DNA of 64,000 bases from Bos javanicus (GCF_032452875.1 NC_083876.1:25208001-25272000), one strand, 5' to 3'. Numbered from the stretch's first letter, positions 45,762 to 57,904 are shown. Notes: generated by a model from the sequence alone, not told the origin. Numbers and translations: made by a program.

Positions 45762-48441
45762 GGAGGCGGTCCTAAGATGGCAGAGGAATAGGACAGGGAA
45801 ACCACTTTCTCCACCACAAATTCATCAAAAGAACATTTAAACGTGGAGTAAATTCCACAAAACAACTTCTGAAGGCAGGCAGAGGACATCAGGCACCCAG
45901 AAAAGCAGCCCATTGTCTTTGAAAGAATGTAGGAAAAAATATAAAAGACAAAAAAGAGACAAAAGAGGTAGGGACAGACCTCCGTCCGGGAAGGGAATCT
46001 TAAAAAGAGAGAAGTTTCCAAACACCAGGAAACACTCTCACTGCCGAGTCTGTGGCAAGCCTTGGAAGCACAGAGGGCAACATAATTTTAGGGAGGAAAA
46101 ATAAATAAATAATTAAAACCCACAGATTACGAGCCCAACAGTAACTCCCCCAGCGGAGAAGCAACGCAGACGCCTGCATCCGCCACTAGCAAGCGGGGGC
46201 TGGGCAGGGAGGCGCGGGCTGCATTGCTTACAGTAAGGATCTGGCCTGAATGCCCCGAGGGCAATTTGAGTGAACTAACTTGGGCTAGCAAACCAGACTG
46301 TGGGATAGCTACCATGCAAAAAGCCCAAAGACACCGCCAGGCCCATGCACAGAACAAAGGACTGAACAGAACTAGCCGGCTGCAGACCATCCCCCTCCGG
46401 TGACAGGCAGCCAGAGCCAAAAGGGGGCAATCGCAGCCCCAGAGAGACATTATCTACCAAATTGCAAGCAGGCTTCTTTGCTAACTAAGACTTCTTGGGG
46501 TTCTGGACAGTCAACATCCACCTGTGAAGGTGCACCGGTTGTATACCTAGAAAACCGAGCGGCAGGGATGGGGGAGGCAATAAGTCGCAGCGACCTCGCT
46601 CGCCGAACACCTCATCACCTGAGCTGCTCGGACCTGGGAAGGGCACAAAATGCAGGCCCAACCTAGTCTGCATCTCTGAGGACTACCTGAGTGCCTGAAC
46701 CTGAGCAGCTTAGACCTGGGAGGTGCATGCAGCCCAGGGCTGGCCTCGGACGGTTCCCGGTGGAGCAACCTAGAGCCTGAGCAGTGTGGGCAAGGAGGGC
46801 ACATGCGCCATGAGCAGGGGCAGGCCCAGTTTGGCTGAGACACTGCGGGCACACACCAGGGTTATTTGTGTGCAGCGTCCCTCCCTCCCCATAGCGCGAC
46901 TGAACAAATGAGCCCAAAAAAAGTGTCCACCAGCGCCCCCTTTGTGTCAGGGTGGAAATCAGACGCTGAAGAGACCAGCAAACAGAAGAAGCTAAAACAG
47001 AGGGACCCTCCTTGGAAGTGACAGGTGCAATAGATTAAAACCCTGTCGTTAGTACCAACTACATAGGAAGGGGCCTATAGATCTTGAGAAATATAAGGCG
47101 GACCAAGGAACTATCCGAAAATGAACTGACCCCACAATACCCACACCACCACCAGAGAATGTCCTAGATATATTTTTACAATCATTCTTTTTTTTTTTTT
47201 AATTTTTAAGTCCTCTATTACTCTTTTAGTTTTCACTTTTATAACCTACTATTACTGTGCAAAAAAAAAAAAAAGACCCTATTTTTTTAAATCAAACTTC
47301 ATATACATATATTTTTTTAATTTTGTGACTTTGTTTTTTTTATCTTTCTTTTTTTTCTTCTTTTCTTTAATATTGTGTTTTTGAAATTCCAAACTCTACT
47401 CTAGATTTTTAATCTTTGCTTTTGGGTATTTGTTATCAATTTTGTACCTTTAAGAACCCAATCTTCAGTACCCATTTTCACTTGGGAGCAAGATTACTGG
47501 CTTGACTGCTCTCTCCCCCTTTGGATTCTCCTTTTTCTCCACCAGGTCGCCTGTGCCTCCTCACTACCCCCTCTCTTCTCTACCCAACTCTGTGAATTTC
47601 TGTGTGTTCCAGATGATGGAGAACACTTAGGGAACTGATTACTGGCTGGATCTGTCTCTCTCCTTTTGATTCCCCCCTTTTATCTCCCTGGCCACCTCTA
47701 TCTCCTTCCTCCTTCTTCTCTTCTCTGTATAACTCCGTGAACATCTCTGAGCAGTCCAGTTGTGGAGTGCACATAAGGAAGTGATTACTGGCTAGCTTGC
47801 TCTCTCCTCTATTGATGCCACCTCATCTCATTCAGGTCACCTCTAACTCCCTCCTCCCTCTTCTCTTCTCCATGTAACTCTGTGAACCTCTCTGGGTGTC
47901 CCTCACTGTGGAGAAACTTTTCATCTTTAACCTAGATGTTTTATCAATGGTGCTGTATAGAAGGAGAAGTCTTGGGAAAAATAAGACTGAAAACCAGAAG
48001 CAGGAGGCTTAAGTCCAAACCCTGAGAACATCAGAGAACTCCTGACTCCAGGGAATATTAATTGACAGGAGCTCATCAAATGCCTCCATATCTACACTTA
48101 AACCAAGCACCACCTGAGGGCCAACAAGTTCCAGAGCAAGACATACCACGCAAATTCTCCAGCAACACAGGAACATAGCCCTGAGCTCCAATATACAGGC
48201 TGCCCAAAGTTACTGCAAAACCATTGACATCTCATAACTCATTACTGGACACTTCATTGCACTCCAGAGAGAAGAAATCCAGATCCACCCACCAGAACAC
48301 CGACACAAGCTTCCCTAACCAAGAAACCTTGACAAGCCACCTGTACAATCCCATCCAGAGCGAGGAAACTCCACAATAATGAGAACTTCACAAACTGCCA
48401 GAATACAGAAAGGACACCCCAAACTCAGCAATATAAACAAG
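45762..48441 (+). promoter_or_regulatory. L1 5' UTR (internal promoter region)
   Basis: Known L1 5' UTRs hold an internal RNA polymerase II promoter. This one has CpG-rich sequence at about 46110-46950, in contrast to the AT-rich surroundings, and a T-rich, low-complexity part at 47180-47400. Short frames on both strands here are not genes. Promoter activity is inferred from the family only. Confidence 0.75.
45774..45781 (+). promoter_or_regulatory. YY1-like box near the L1 start
   Basis: AAGATGGC lies about 12 bp from the apparent L1 start. In human L1 a YY1 site at a similar place sets the start of transcription. The equivalence here is inference from sequence and position. Confidence 0.5.
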
Positions 48442-49365
48442 ATGAAGAGGCAGAGGAATATCCAGCAGGTAAAGGAACAGGATAAATGCCCACCAAATTA
48501 AACAAATGAGGAAGAGATAGGGAATCTACCTGATAAAGAATTCCGAAAAACAATAGTGAAAATGATCCAAAATCTTGAAATCAACATGAAATCACAGATA
48601 AATACCCTGGAGACAAGGATTGAGATGATGCAAGAAAGGTTTAACAAGGACCTAGAAGAAATACAAAAGAGTCAATATATAATGAATAATGCAATAAATG
48701 AGATCAAAAACACTCTAGAGGCAACAAATAGTAGAATAACAGAGGCAGAAGACAGGATTAGTGAAATAGAAGATAGAATAGTAGAAATAAATGAATCAGA
48801 GAGGAAAAAAGAAAAATTAATTAAAAGAAATGAGGACAATCTCAGAGACCTCCAGGACAGTGTTAAATGCCCCAACATTTGAATCATAGGAGTCCCAGAA
48901 GAAGACAAAAAGAAAGACCATGAGAAAATACTTGAGGAGATAATAGTTGAAAACTTCCCTAAAATGGGGAACAAAATAATCACCCAAGTCCAAGAAACCC
49001 AGAGTGTACCAAACCGGATAAACCCAAGGCGAAACACCCCAAGACACATATTAATCAAATTAACAAAGATTAAACACAAAGAACAAATAGTAAAAGCAGC
49101 AAGGGAAAAACAACAAATAACACACAAGGGGATTCCCATAAGGATAACACCTGATCTTTCAATAGAAACTCTTCAAGCCAGGAGGGAATGGCAAGACATA
49201 CTTAAAGTGATGAAAGAAAATAACCTACAGCCAAGATTACTGTACCCAGCAAGGATCTTATTCAAATATGAAGGAGAAACCAAAAGCTTTACAGACAAGC
49301 AAAAGCTGAGAGAATTCAGCACCACCAAACTAGCTCTCCAACAAATGCTAAAGGATCTTCTCTAG
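48442..49365 (+). pseudogene. L1 ORF1 (RNA-binding chaperone), two nonsense codons
   Basis: ORF1 protein normally forms trimers through a coiled coil and coats L1 RNA. The frame starts MKRQRNIQQVKEQDK and would be 307 codons. It is stopped by TAA at 48499-48501 (codon 20) and TGA at 48880-48882. No frame shift is seen between them. The middle open part (48556-48879) is a long coiled coil with heptads such as ITEAEDRISEIEDRIVEI. The part after 48883 holds the RNA-binding and C-terminal domains and ends TTKLALQQMLKDLL. The normal protein cannot be made. Confidence 0.93.
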
Positions 49366-49416
49366 ACAGGAAACACAAAAAGGGTGTATAAACTTGAACC
49401 CAAAACAATAAAGTAA

Positions 49417-52400
49417 ATGGCAATGGGATCATACTTATCAATAACTACCTTAAACATAAATGGGTTGAATGCCCCAACCAAAAGACAAAGACTGGCTGAA
49501 TGAATACAAAAACAAGACCCCTATATATGTTGTCTACAAGAGACCCACCTCGAAACAGGGGACACATACAGACTGAAAGTGAAGGGCTGGAAAAAGATTT
49601 TCCATGCAAATAGAGACCAAAAGAAAGCAGGAGTAGCAATACTCATATCAGATAAGACAGACTTTAAAACAAAGGCTGTGTGTGGGACACTGTAAAAGCA
49701 GTGCTAAGGGGAAAGTTCATAGCAATACAGGCATACCTCAAGAAACAAGAAAAAAGTCAAATAAATAACCTAACTCTACACCTAAAGCAACTAGAAAAGG
49801 AAGAAATGAAGAACCCCAGGGTTAGTAGAAGGAAAGAAATCCTAAAAATTAGGGCAGAAATAAATGCAAAAGAAACAAAAGAGACCATAGCAAAAATCAA
49901 CAAAGCCAAAAGCTGGTTCTTTGAAAGGATAAATAAAATTGACAAACCATTAGCCAGACTCATTAAGAAACAAAGGGAGAAAAATCAAATCAATAAAATT
50001 AGAAATGAAAATGGAGAGATCACAACAGACAACACAGAAATACAAAGGATCATAAGAGACTACTATCAACAATTATATGCCAATAAAATGGACAACTTGG
50101 AAGAAATGGACAAATTCTTAGAAAAGTACAACTTCCCAAAACTGGACCAGGAAGAAATAGAAAATCTTAACAGACCCATCACAAGCATGGAAATTGAAAC
50201 TGTAATCAAAAATCTTCCAGCAAACAAAACCCCAGGTCCAGACGGCTTCACAGCTGAATTCTACCAAAAATTTAGAGAAGAGCTAACACCTATCCTACTC
50301 AAACTCTTCCAGAAAATTGCAGAGGAAGGTAAACTTCCAAACTCATTCTATGAGGCCACCATCACCCTAATACCAAAACCTGACAAAGATCCCACAAAAA
50401 AAGAAAACTACAGGCCAATATCACTGATGAACATAGATGCAAAAATCCTTAACAAAATTCTAGCAATCAGAATCCAACAACACATTAAAAAGATCATACA
50501 CCATGACCAAGTGGGCTTTATCCCAGGGATGCAAGGATTCTTCAATATCCGCAAATCAATCAATGTAATACACCACATTAACAAATTGAAAAATAAAAAC
50601 CATATGATTATCTTAATATATGCAGAGAAAGCCTTTGACAAAATTCAACATCCATTTATGATAAAAACTCTCCAGAAAGCAGGAATAGAAGGAACATACC
50701 TCAACATAATAAAAGCTATATATGACAAACCCACAGCAAACATTATCCTAAACGGTGAAAAATTGAAAGCATTTCCCCTAAAGTCAGGAACAAGACAAGG
50801 GTGCCCACTCTCACCACTACTATTCAACATAGTTTTGGAAGTTTTGGCCACAGCAATCAGAGCAGAAAAAGAAATAAAAGGAATCCAAATTGGAAAAGAA
50901 GAAGTAAAACTCTCACTGTTTGCAGATGACATGATCCTTTACATAGAAAACCCTACAGACTCCACCAGAAAATTACTAGAGCTAATCAATGAAAATAGTA
51001 AAGTTGCAGGATATAAAATCAACACACAGAAATCCCTTGCATTCCTATACACTAAAAATGAGAAAATAGAAAGAGAAATTAAGGAAACAATTCCATTCAC
51101 CATTGCAATGAAAAGAATAAAATACTTAGGAATATATCTACCTAAAGAAACTAAAGACCTATATATAGAAAACTATAAAACACTGGTGAAAGAAATCAAA
51201 GAGGACACTAATAGATGGAGAAATATACCATGTTCATGGATCAGAAGAATTAATATAGTGAAAATGAGTATACTACCTGAAGCAATTTATAGATTCAATG
51301 CAATCCCTATCAAGCTACCAATGGTATTTTTCACAGAGCTAAAACAAATAATTTCACAATTTGTATGGAAATACAAAAAACCTCGAATAGCCAATGCAAT
51401 CCTGAGAAAGAAGAATGGAACTGGAGGAATCAACCTGCCTGACTTCAGGCTCTACTACAAAGCCACAGTCATCAAGACAGTATGGTACTGGCACAAAGAC
51501 AGAAATATAGATCAATGGAACAAAATAGAAAGCCCAGAGATAAATCCACGCACCTATGAACAACTTATCTTTGACAAAGGAGCCAAGAATATACAAGGGA
51601 GAAAAGACAATCTCTTTAACAAGTGGTGCTGGGAAAACTGGTCAACCATTTGTAAAAGAATGAAACTAGAGCACTTTCTAACACCATACACAAAAATAAA
51701 CTCAAAATGGATTAAAGATCTAAATGTAAGACCAGAAACTATAAAACTCCTAGAGGAGAACATAGGCAAAACACTCTCCAACATACATCACAGCAGGATC
51801 CTCTATGACCCACCTCCCAGAATATTGGAAATAAAAGCAAAAATAAACAAATGGGACCTAATTAACCTTAAAAGCTTCTGCACAACAAAGGAAACTATAA
51901 GCAAGGTGAAAAGACAGCCTTCAGAATGGGAGAAAATAATAGCAAATGAAGAAACTGACAAACAACTAATCTCAAAAATATACAAACAACTCCTGCAACT
52001 CAATTCCAGAAAAATAAACACCCAATCAGAAAATGGGCCAAAGAACTAAATAGACATTTCTACAAAGAAGACATACAGATGGCTAACAAACACATGAAAA
52101 GATGCTCAACATCACTCATTATCAGAGAAATGCAAATCAAAACCACTATGAGGTACCATTTCACACCAGTCAGAATGGCTGCGATCCAAAAGTCTACAAG
52201 CAATAAATGCTGGAGGGGCTGTCGAGAAAAAGGAACCCTCTTACACTGTTGGTGGGAATGCAAACTAGTACAGCCACTATGGAGAACAGTGTGGAGAGTC
52301 CTTAAAAAACTGGAAATAGAACTGCCTTATGATCCAGCAATCCCACTGCTGGGCATCCACACTGAGGAAACCAGAATTGAAAGAGACACGTGTACCCCAA

Positions 52401-52642
52401 TGTTCATCGCAGCACTGTTTATAATAGCCAGGACATGGAAGCAACCTAGATGTCCATCAGCAGATGAATGGATAAAAAAGCTGTGGTACATATACACAAT
52501 GGAGTATTACTCAGCCATTAAAAAGAAATCATTTGAATCAGTTCTAATGAGGTGGATGAAACTGGAGCCTATTATACAGAGTGAAGTAAGCCAGAAAGAA
52601 AAACACCAATACAGTATACTAACGCATATATATGAAATTTAG
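49417..52642 (+). pseudogene. L1 ORF2 (endonuclease/reverse transcriptase), multiply broken
   Basis: ORF2 protein nicks DNA and copies L1 RNA at the nick. The start (MAMGSYLSITTLNINGLN) holds the first endonuclease motif, but TGA at 49501-49503 stops it at codon 29. LQETHLE follows, then near 49680 most of the endonuclease is missing and the frame changes. From 49680 a 790-codon frame carries the reverse transcriptase, with a GFIPGMQ motif and FADD at 50919-50930. In motif A the usual IDAEKAFD reads IYAEKAFD, so the first catalytic Asp is Tyr (codon TAT, 50619-50621). A one-base loss near 52019 shifts the frame. The rest (52079-52642) carries the Cys-rich C-X3-C-X7-H-X4-C motif at 52208-52261. 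The normal length is about 1,275 codons; roughly 1,075 remain. Confidence 0.94.
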
Positions 52643-53014
52643 AAAGATGGTAGTGATAACCCTGTATGTGAGACAGCAAAAGAGACACAGATGTATAGAA
52701 CAGTGTTTTGGACTCTGTGGGAGAGGGAAAAGGTGGGATGATTTGGTAGAATGGCACTGAAACATGTATAATATCATATATGAAACGAATCGCCAGTCCA
52801 GGTTCGATGCATGATACTGGATGCTTGGGGCTGGTGCACTGGGACGACCCAGAGGGATGGTACAGGGAGGGAGGTGGGAGGGGGTTCAGGATGGGGAACA
52901 TGTGTATACCTGTGGCGGATTCATGTTGATATATGGCAAAACCAATACAATATTGTAAAGTAATTAACCTCCAATTAAAATAAATTTATATTTAAAAAAA
53001 TAATAAAATAAAAT
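52643..53014 (+). other. L1 3' UTR with G-rich tract and A-rich tail
   Basis: GGGAGGGAGGTGGGAGGGGG at 52865-52884 has four G-runs and could form a quadruplex. Such polypurine tracts are a known trait of L1 3' UTRs. The tail from about 52985 is AATAAA-rich. Confidence 0.85.
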
Positions 53015-53020
53015 AAAATT

Positions 53021-53157
53021 ACCTGGAGATCCCTTTATGCTCCCTTGCATCTTCTGGTTGAATTGGTCTAGATAGCAAGCAGCCTTGGTATCTGCAATTT
53101 TTTAAATTCCCTACTCCATTTAAATGGGCATCCAAGGTTGAAAACTACCGGTGTGAC
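53021..53157. mobile_element. MER5A-like hAT element, third piece
   Basis: ACCTGGAGATCCC, GGTTGAATTGGTCTAGAT and the right end CCAAGGTTGAAAACTACCGG complete the hAT-Charlie-type element whose left end is at 45487. The right end mirrors the left terminal repeat (AAGGTTGA against TCGACCTT). Confidence 0.6.
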
Positions 53158-53345
53158 ATAATGCCCTCTTTTAACACTGAAAACAAAAAAGAAACTCTTG
53201 CTACATACAGGGACCCTTGAAAATGGTCATTTTGATTTTTGTTTCCATTAATAATTTTGCAAGGGAAAAATAATATCATGTCTCCTTTTCTTTTTCCTTA
53301 ATTCAATTTAATGACAATGTTTACTAAGTGCTCACTATGTACACT
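53158..53345. other. Unassigned stretch, possible MIR edge
   Basis: TTTACTAAGTGCTCACTATG at about 53320 looks like the antisense MIR or L2 start, cut by the next BovB. Nothing else is recognised. Confidence 0.35.
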
Positions 53346-54183
53346 GTCAGTCAGTCAGTCAGTTCAGTCACTCAGTCGTATCTGACTCTTTGCGACCCCA
53401 TGAATCTCAGCATGCCAGGCCTCACTGTCCATCACCAACTCCCGGAGTTCACCCAGACTCACGTCCATAGAGTCAGTGATGCCATCCAGCCATCTCATCC
53501 TCTGTCGTCCCCTTCTCCTCCTGCCCCCAATCCCTCCCAGCATCAAGGTCTTTTCCAATGAGTCAACTCTTCACATGAGGTGGCCAAAGTATTGGAGTTT
53601 CAGCTGCAGCATCAGTCCTTCCAAAGAACACTCAGGACTGATCTCCTTTAGAATGGACTGGTTGGATCTCCTTGCAGTCCAAGGGACTCTCAGGAGTCTT
53701 CTCCAACACCACAGTTCAAAAGCATCAATTCTTCGGCACTCAGCTTTCTTCACAGTCCAACTTTCATATCCGTACATGACCACCGGAAAAACCATAGCCT
53801 TGACTAGACGGACCTTTGTTGGCAAAGTAATGTCTCTGCTTTTTAATATGCTATCTAGGTTGGTCACGACTTTCCTTCCAAGGAGTAAGGGTCTTTTAAT
53901 TTCATGGCTGAAATCACCATCTGCAGTGATTTTGGAGCCCCCAAAAATAAAGTCTGTCAGTGTTTCCACTTTTTCCCCATCTATTTCCCATGAAGTGATG
54001 GGACCAGATGCCATGATCTTCGTTTTCTGAATGTTGAGCTTTAAGCCAACTCTTTCACTCTCCTCTTTCACTTTCATCAAGAGGCTTTTTAGTTCCTCTT
54101 CTCTGTCTGCCATAAGGGTGGTGTCATCTGCACATCTGAGGTTATTGATATTTCTCCCGGCAATCTTGATTCCAGCTTGTGCT
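53346..54183 (-). mobile_element. BovB LINE, 5'-truncated
   Basis: This is 838 bp of a rather intact antisense copy. The minus frames 54113-53571 (180 codons, with WTARRSNQSILKEISPE and other C-terminal motifs) and 53558-53364 differ only by a break near 53565. It reaches just upstream of the FADD codons. No TSD is found. Confidence 0.94.
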
Positions 54184-54896
54184 TTTATGCTAATAGCTGT
54201 CAGGAATATTTTTCTAAATCCATGATACTGTTCTTGGCAGAGGAAACAATCTGGTTAAGGAGACAATATTCACACACACAAGCATAATTACTGATAGCTA
54301 CAAAACAATAATATGAATAATTGAATAGTCTGATTCTAGAGCTCTCATTAAGGTCAGGAGAAATGACCAAAGTGACTGAATTTCTAAAGAACATTTGAAA
54401 GACACTGGGGGAAACTGAGAAAGATCTTAAAAAGATAAGATTTGTAAAAGCAGAGAGAAAAGAAAGAAGTTCAGCACTTCTTTAGGGAGATGTATGTGGG
54501 GAAGAAACCAGTTTTCAAGGCATCTTTCTAGATGGGGTTATTTATCATCATCTAGTTTAGAGGCATACTTAGCATGCCCTAGGCCTCTTATGAGGCTCTC
54601 CTTTCTTCATCATTTGGTGACTGTTGTAAGACATGAACAAACACACATCATGATAAAATGACAGCCATGGCCTCTTTCTGCAAAGAAAAGGTCTCTGAGT
54701 TCAGTTTATAGGGAAAAACAAAACCAAAAACAACAGGACAACAGTGTAGATATCAAGATATTTTCAACACTTTTGAGTTTATTTCATTTTCACGCCAGAG
54801 TGGGTTTCCTAACATTTTAGTTTCTTGGCCAGTGTTCTTTAGTTTGCTATTTGTCTTCAGTCTACAGTCTTGGGCCCTAGATTTGCTTGTGTCTCT
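54184..54896. other. Unassigned stretch
   Basis: No gene or repeat is recognised. Confidence 0.3.
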
Positions 54897-54908
54897 CTTT
54901 AAAAATGC

Positions 54909-55178
54909 TGCTGCTGCTAAGTCACTTCAGCTGTGTCCGACTCTGTGCGACCCCAGAGACGACAGCCCACCAGGCTCCCCCATCCCTGGGATTCTCCAGG
55001 CAAGAACACTGGAGTGGGTTGCCATTTCCTTCTCCAATGCATGAAAGTGAAAAGTGAAAGTGAAATCGCTCAGTCGTGTCTGACTCCTAGCGACCCCATG
55101 GACTGCAGCCTGCCAGGCTCCTCCATCCATGGGATTTTCCAGGCAAGAGTACTGGAGTGGGATGCCATTGCCTTCTCC
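54909..55178 (-). mobile_element. BovA2 SINE with TSD
   Basis: This is an antisense dimer with a GCTGCTGCT tail. Flanks are CTTTAAAAATGC (54897-54908) and CTTTAAATGC (55179-55188), differing by a two-base A length change. Confidence 0.92.
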
Positions 55179-55188
55179 CTTTAAATGC

Positions 55189-56379
55189 CTGCAGTATTTA
55201 AAGTAGGTTTTAATACTGGTTGAAGATTTTTCTTCTTTAATTTGAAATTTGTGGTTTGGGAAATGATCTGTTTAATATTTTCCAATATAATATAATATTT
55301 CTTCTTGCACTTCAGTGGGTTCATTTACAAAACATTTAATGTCATTTGTGTCTTTGAAGAACAGTATATTCACTTAAAACAAAAGCAAGTTCTTACACTG
55401 AGCTTGTGATGGTTTATAATTGGAAAACTACTAACTTAACTAGGTTTGTGAACTAATAAAGAATGGGGAACTTTTGGATGTACACTCTATTCCTTTTACT
55501 CAGTGATTTTTTTATTCAACAAATGTTTACTTAGACACCCTCTCTGCATCAGGCACCAGGCTCAGCCCAAATAAGGCTCAGCTCCTGCCTCCGGATAAGT
55601 TATGATTCTTTCAGAGAGAGAGGCTCAAACATAGTGCAAACAATGTCATGGCAAAGACAAGCACAGGGAGCTATGGGAAGCCTGGAGGGAAGGCAATCCC
55701 ACCCCTAAAAACAAAGTGTTTCAGCTACACAAATAAGAGAGAAAGGTTCCTTAGGGCAGAAGAAGCAGTTTGTACAAAGGCCTAAATGTCATAAGAGATC
55801 ATGAAGCTCCAAGTATGGAAGAAATAACCGACAATAAAACTAAAGAGATGAGCAAGAACCAAGTACGGAACGTGGTGCCAAAAACCATGAACCTTAACTC
55901 TATAGACAATGACAAATCATGGAAGAACTTTTAAGTAGGAAGATGCACAGTTGGGCTTAATATGGCTCTGATTTGCGGGACAAGGAGAACAGATGGAGTA
56001 GATACAGTGATCTGAGTGAGACATAAAGAAACTATGAACCACAAGAGTAGAAATTCATATGTATAAAAAGGGATGAATTTGAGAGGCAGATAGAACTGAC
56101 AGAGTACACAGAATGATTTGATGAGGATAGATATGGGAATGGGAGAAAAGTGGTTGGTGACGATGTCTAGGTTCTAGCTTGAGCAACTGCCTGCAGTGAT
56201 ACCAGTAACTAAACATTCCTCTCTCACATTCCCTGCGGCTTAAGTAAATTTTGCCCAGAACTAAAGTAAACACATGTGTTTGAGTAATAATGGAAATTTA
56301 AGTAATTCATTCACGAGTCAATGAATAAAATGGGAAAATTTTCATTTGTGGTTCTGTCTGGATGATACCTGTGTTGAGT
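55189..56379. other. Unassigned stretch with a probable antisense L2
   Basis: About 55510-55960 follows antisense L2: TTATTCAACAAATGTTTACT, then a GGCACCAGGCTCAG core, then an AAGAAGCAGTTTGTACAAAG-type segment. No gene is seen. Confidence 0.45.
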
Positions 56380-56953
56380 ATCTCTTATGGCTTCACGGGT
56401 CTGATGACATCCAGTTCATGATGGGAAGCTCAAGCCACCTATTCACTTGGTGTCCTGTGGCTGAACATTTGGTCTTTACACAGCACAGTAGCAAATCAGA
56501 AGCTGTTTCAAAAGGATGATTATTTGCAAAGGAAGGCACAGATCTGCTTCAAAAGCAGAGATTTCCTTGCCTGAAGCTCCATACTGCATCCCTGTTTGCG
56601 ATGCACGCATTGCCGCTGGATCTGCTAGATCACTAGGCCCAGGTGGTGGAGCAGCAGGCTCTGAAGCTGGAATTGCTGCAGAGCCTTCTCTTGCTCTGGT
56701 TCATGTTCAGAACTGTCAGCATTATGGGATATACCCTACACAGAGCTAGGAGCATATACAAATGTGGTATATGTGACCTCAAATTTTTTTAAAAACCACA
56801 CACTGAACATTGTACCTCTTTTTTCATGGCGGATGGTGCAAGATGCAGCAACTTATCTTTCACCTTTCTCCAGACTGTGGAACCCCTAGAAATCTCACCG
56901 AGGTGGTGGGCCACTGAATTTTTGTGGGATTTATGTCCCACTCTCTTGTTTAC
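56380..56953. other. Unassigned GC-richer block
   Basis: The block has more G+C and CpG than its flanks, with CpGs clustered at 56595-56620. It gives two short open frames (56516-56749 and 56826-57059, the latter running into BovB). It has the feel of an old mammal-wide interspersed repeat, but I cannot assign it. No domain is seen. Confidence 0.4.
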
Positions 56954-57893
56954 CTATATGCAGGTCAGGAAGCAACAGAACTGGACATGGAACAACAGAC
57001 TGGTTCCAAATAGGAAAAGGAGTACGTCAAGGCTGTATATTGTCATCCTGCTTACTTAACTTATACGCAGAGTACATCATGAGAAATGCTGGGCGGGAAG
57101 AAGCACAAGCTGGAATCAAGATTGCCGGGAGAAATATCAATAACCTCAGATATGCAGATGACACCACTCTTATGGCAGAAAGTGAAGAGGAACTAAAAAG
57201 CCTCTTGATGAAAGTGAAAGTGGAGAGTGAAAAAGTTGGCTTAAAGCTCAACATTCAGAAAACGAAGATTATGGCATATGGTCCCATCACTTCATGGGAA
57301 ATAGATGGGGAAACAGTGTCACTGCAGATGGTGACTGCAGCCATGAAATTAAAAGATGCTTACTCCTTGGAAGGAAAGTTATGACCAACCTAGATAACAT
57401 ATTGAAAAGCAGAGACATTACTTTGCCAACAAAGGTCCATCTAGTCAAGGCTATGGTTTTTCCAGTGATCATGTATGGATGTGAGAGTTGGACTGTGAAG
57501 AAAGCTGAGTGCCGAAGGACTGATGCTTTTGAACTGTGGTGTTGGAGAAGACTCCTGAGAGTCCCTTGGACTGCAAGGAGATCCAACCAGTCCATTCTGA
57601 AGGAGATCAGCCCTGGGATTTCTTTGGAAGGAATAATGCTAAAGCTGAAACTCCAGTACTTTGGCCACCTCATGGGAAGAGTTGACTCATTGGAAAAGAC
57701 TCTGATGCTGGGAGGAATCGGGGGCAGGAGGAGAAGGGGATGACAGAGGATGAGATGACTGGATGGCATCAATGACTCGATGGACGTGAGTCTGAGTGAA
57801 CTCCGGGAGTTGGTGATGGACAGGGAGGCCTGGTGTGCTGCGATTCATGGGGTCACAAAGAGTCGGACACGACTGAGCGACTGAACTGACTGA
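56954..57893 (+). mobile_element. BovB LINE, 5'-truncated, perfect TSD
   Basis: This is about 940 bp starting at the TATATGCAGGTCAGG region, upstream of the FADD-equivalent motif (YADD). Perfect 11-bp TSDs CTCTTGTTTAC are at 56943-56953 and 57894-57904. A deletion of about 40 bp near 57319 splits the frame (57040-57384 and 57294-57743). Confidence 0.95.
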
Positions 57894-57904
57894 CTCTTGT
57901 TTAC

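Larger units (their letters stand above)
45762..53014 (+). mobile_element. Near-complete L1 LINE, inactive
   Basis: About 7.25 kb of ruminant L1 includes a long 5' UTR, ORF1, ORF2, 3' UTR and an AATAAAAT-rich tail. Flanking TSDs match at 11 of 12, and the left site has a TTTTAAAA core suited to the L1 endonuclease. The 5' end appears complete, since it starts at the GGAGGCGGTCCTAAGATGGC region. Several independent lesions in both ORFs, plus a deletion of roughly 0.6 kb in ORF2 (estimated from normal ORF2 length), make it dead. It may still be a source of promoter activity or transcripts. Confidence 0.95.

Noticed and set aside
49680..52049. 790-codon open frame as a functional gene
   Set aside because: It is the inner part of L1 ORF2, starting at GTG after a deletion. 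It lacks the endonuclease and the first catalytic Asp, and it ends at a frameshift.
45762..53014. Active L1
   Set aside because: At least six independent defects lie in ORF1 and ORF2.
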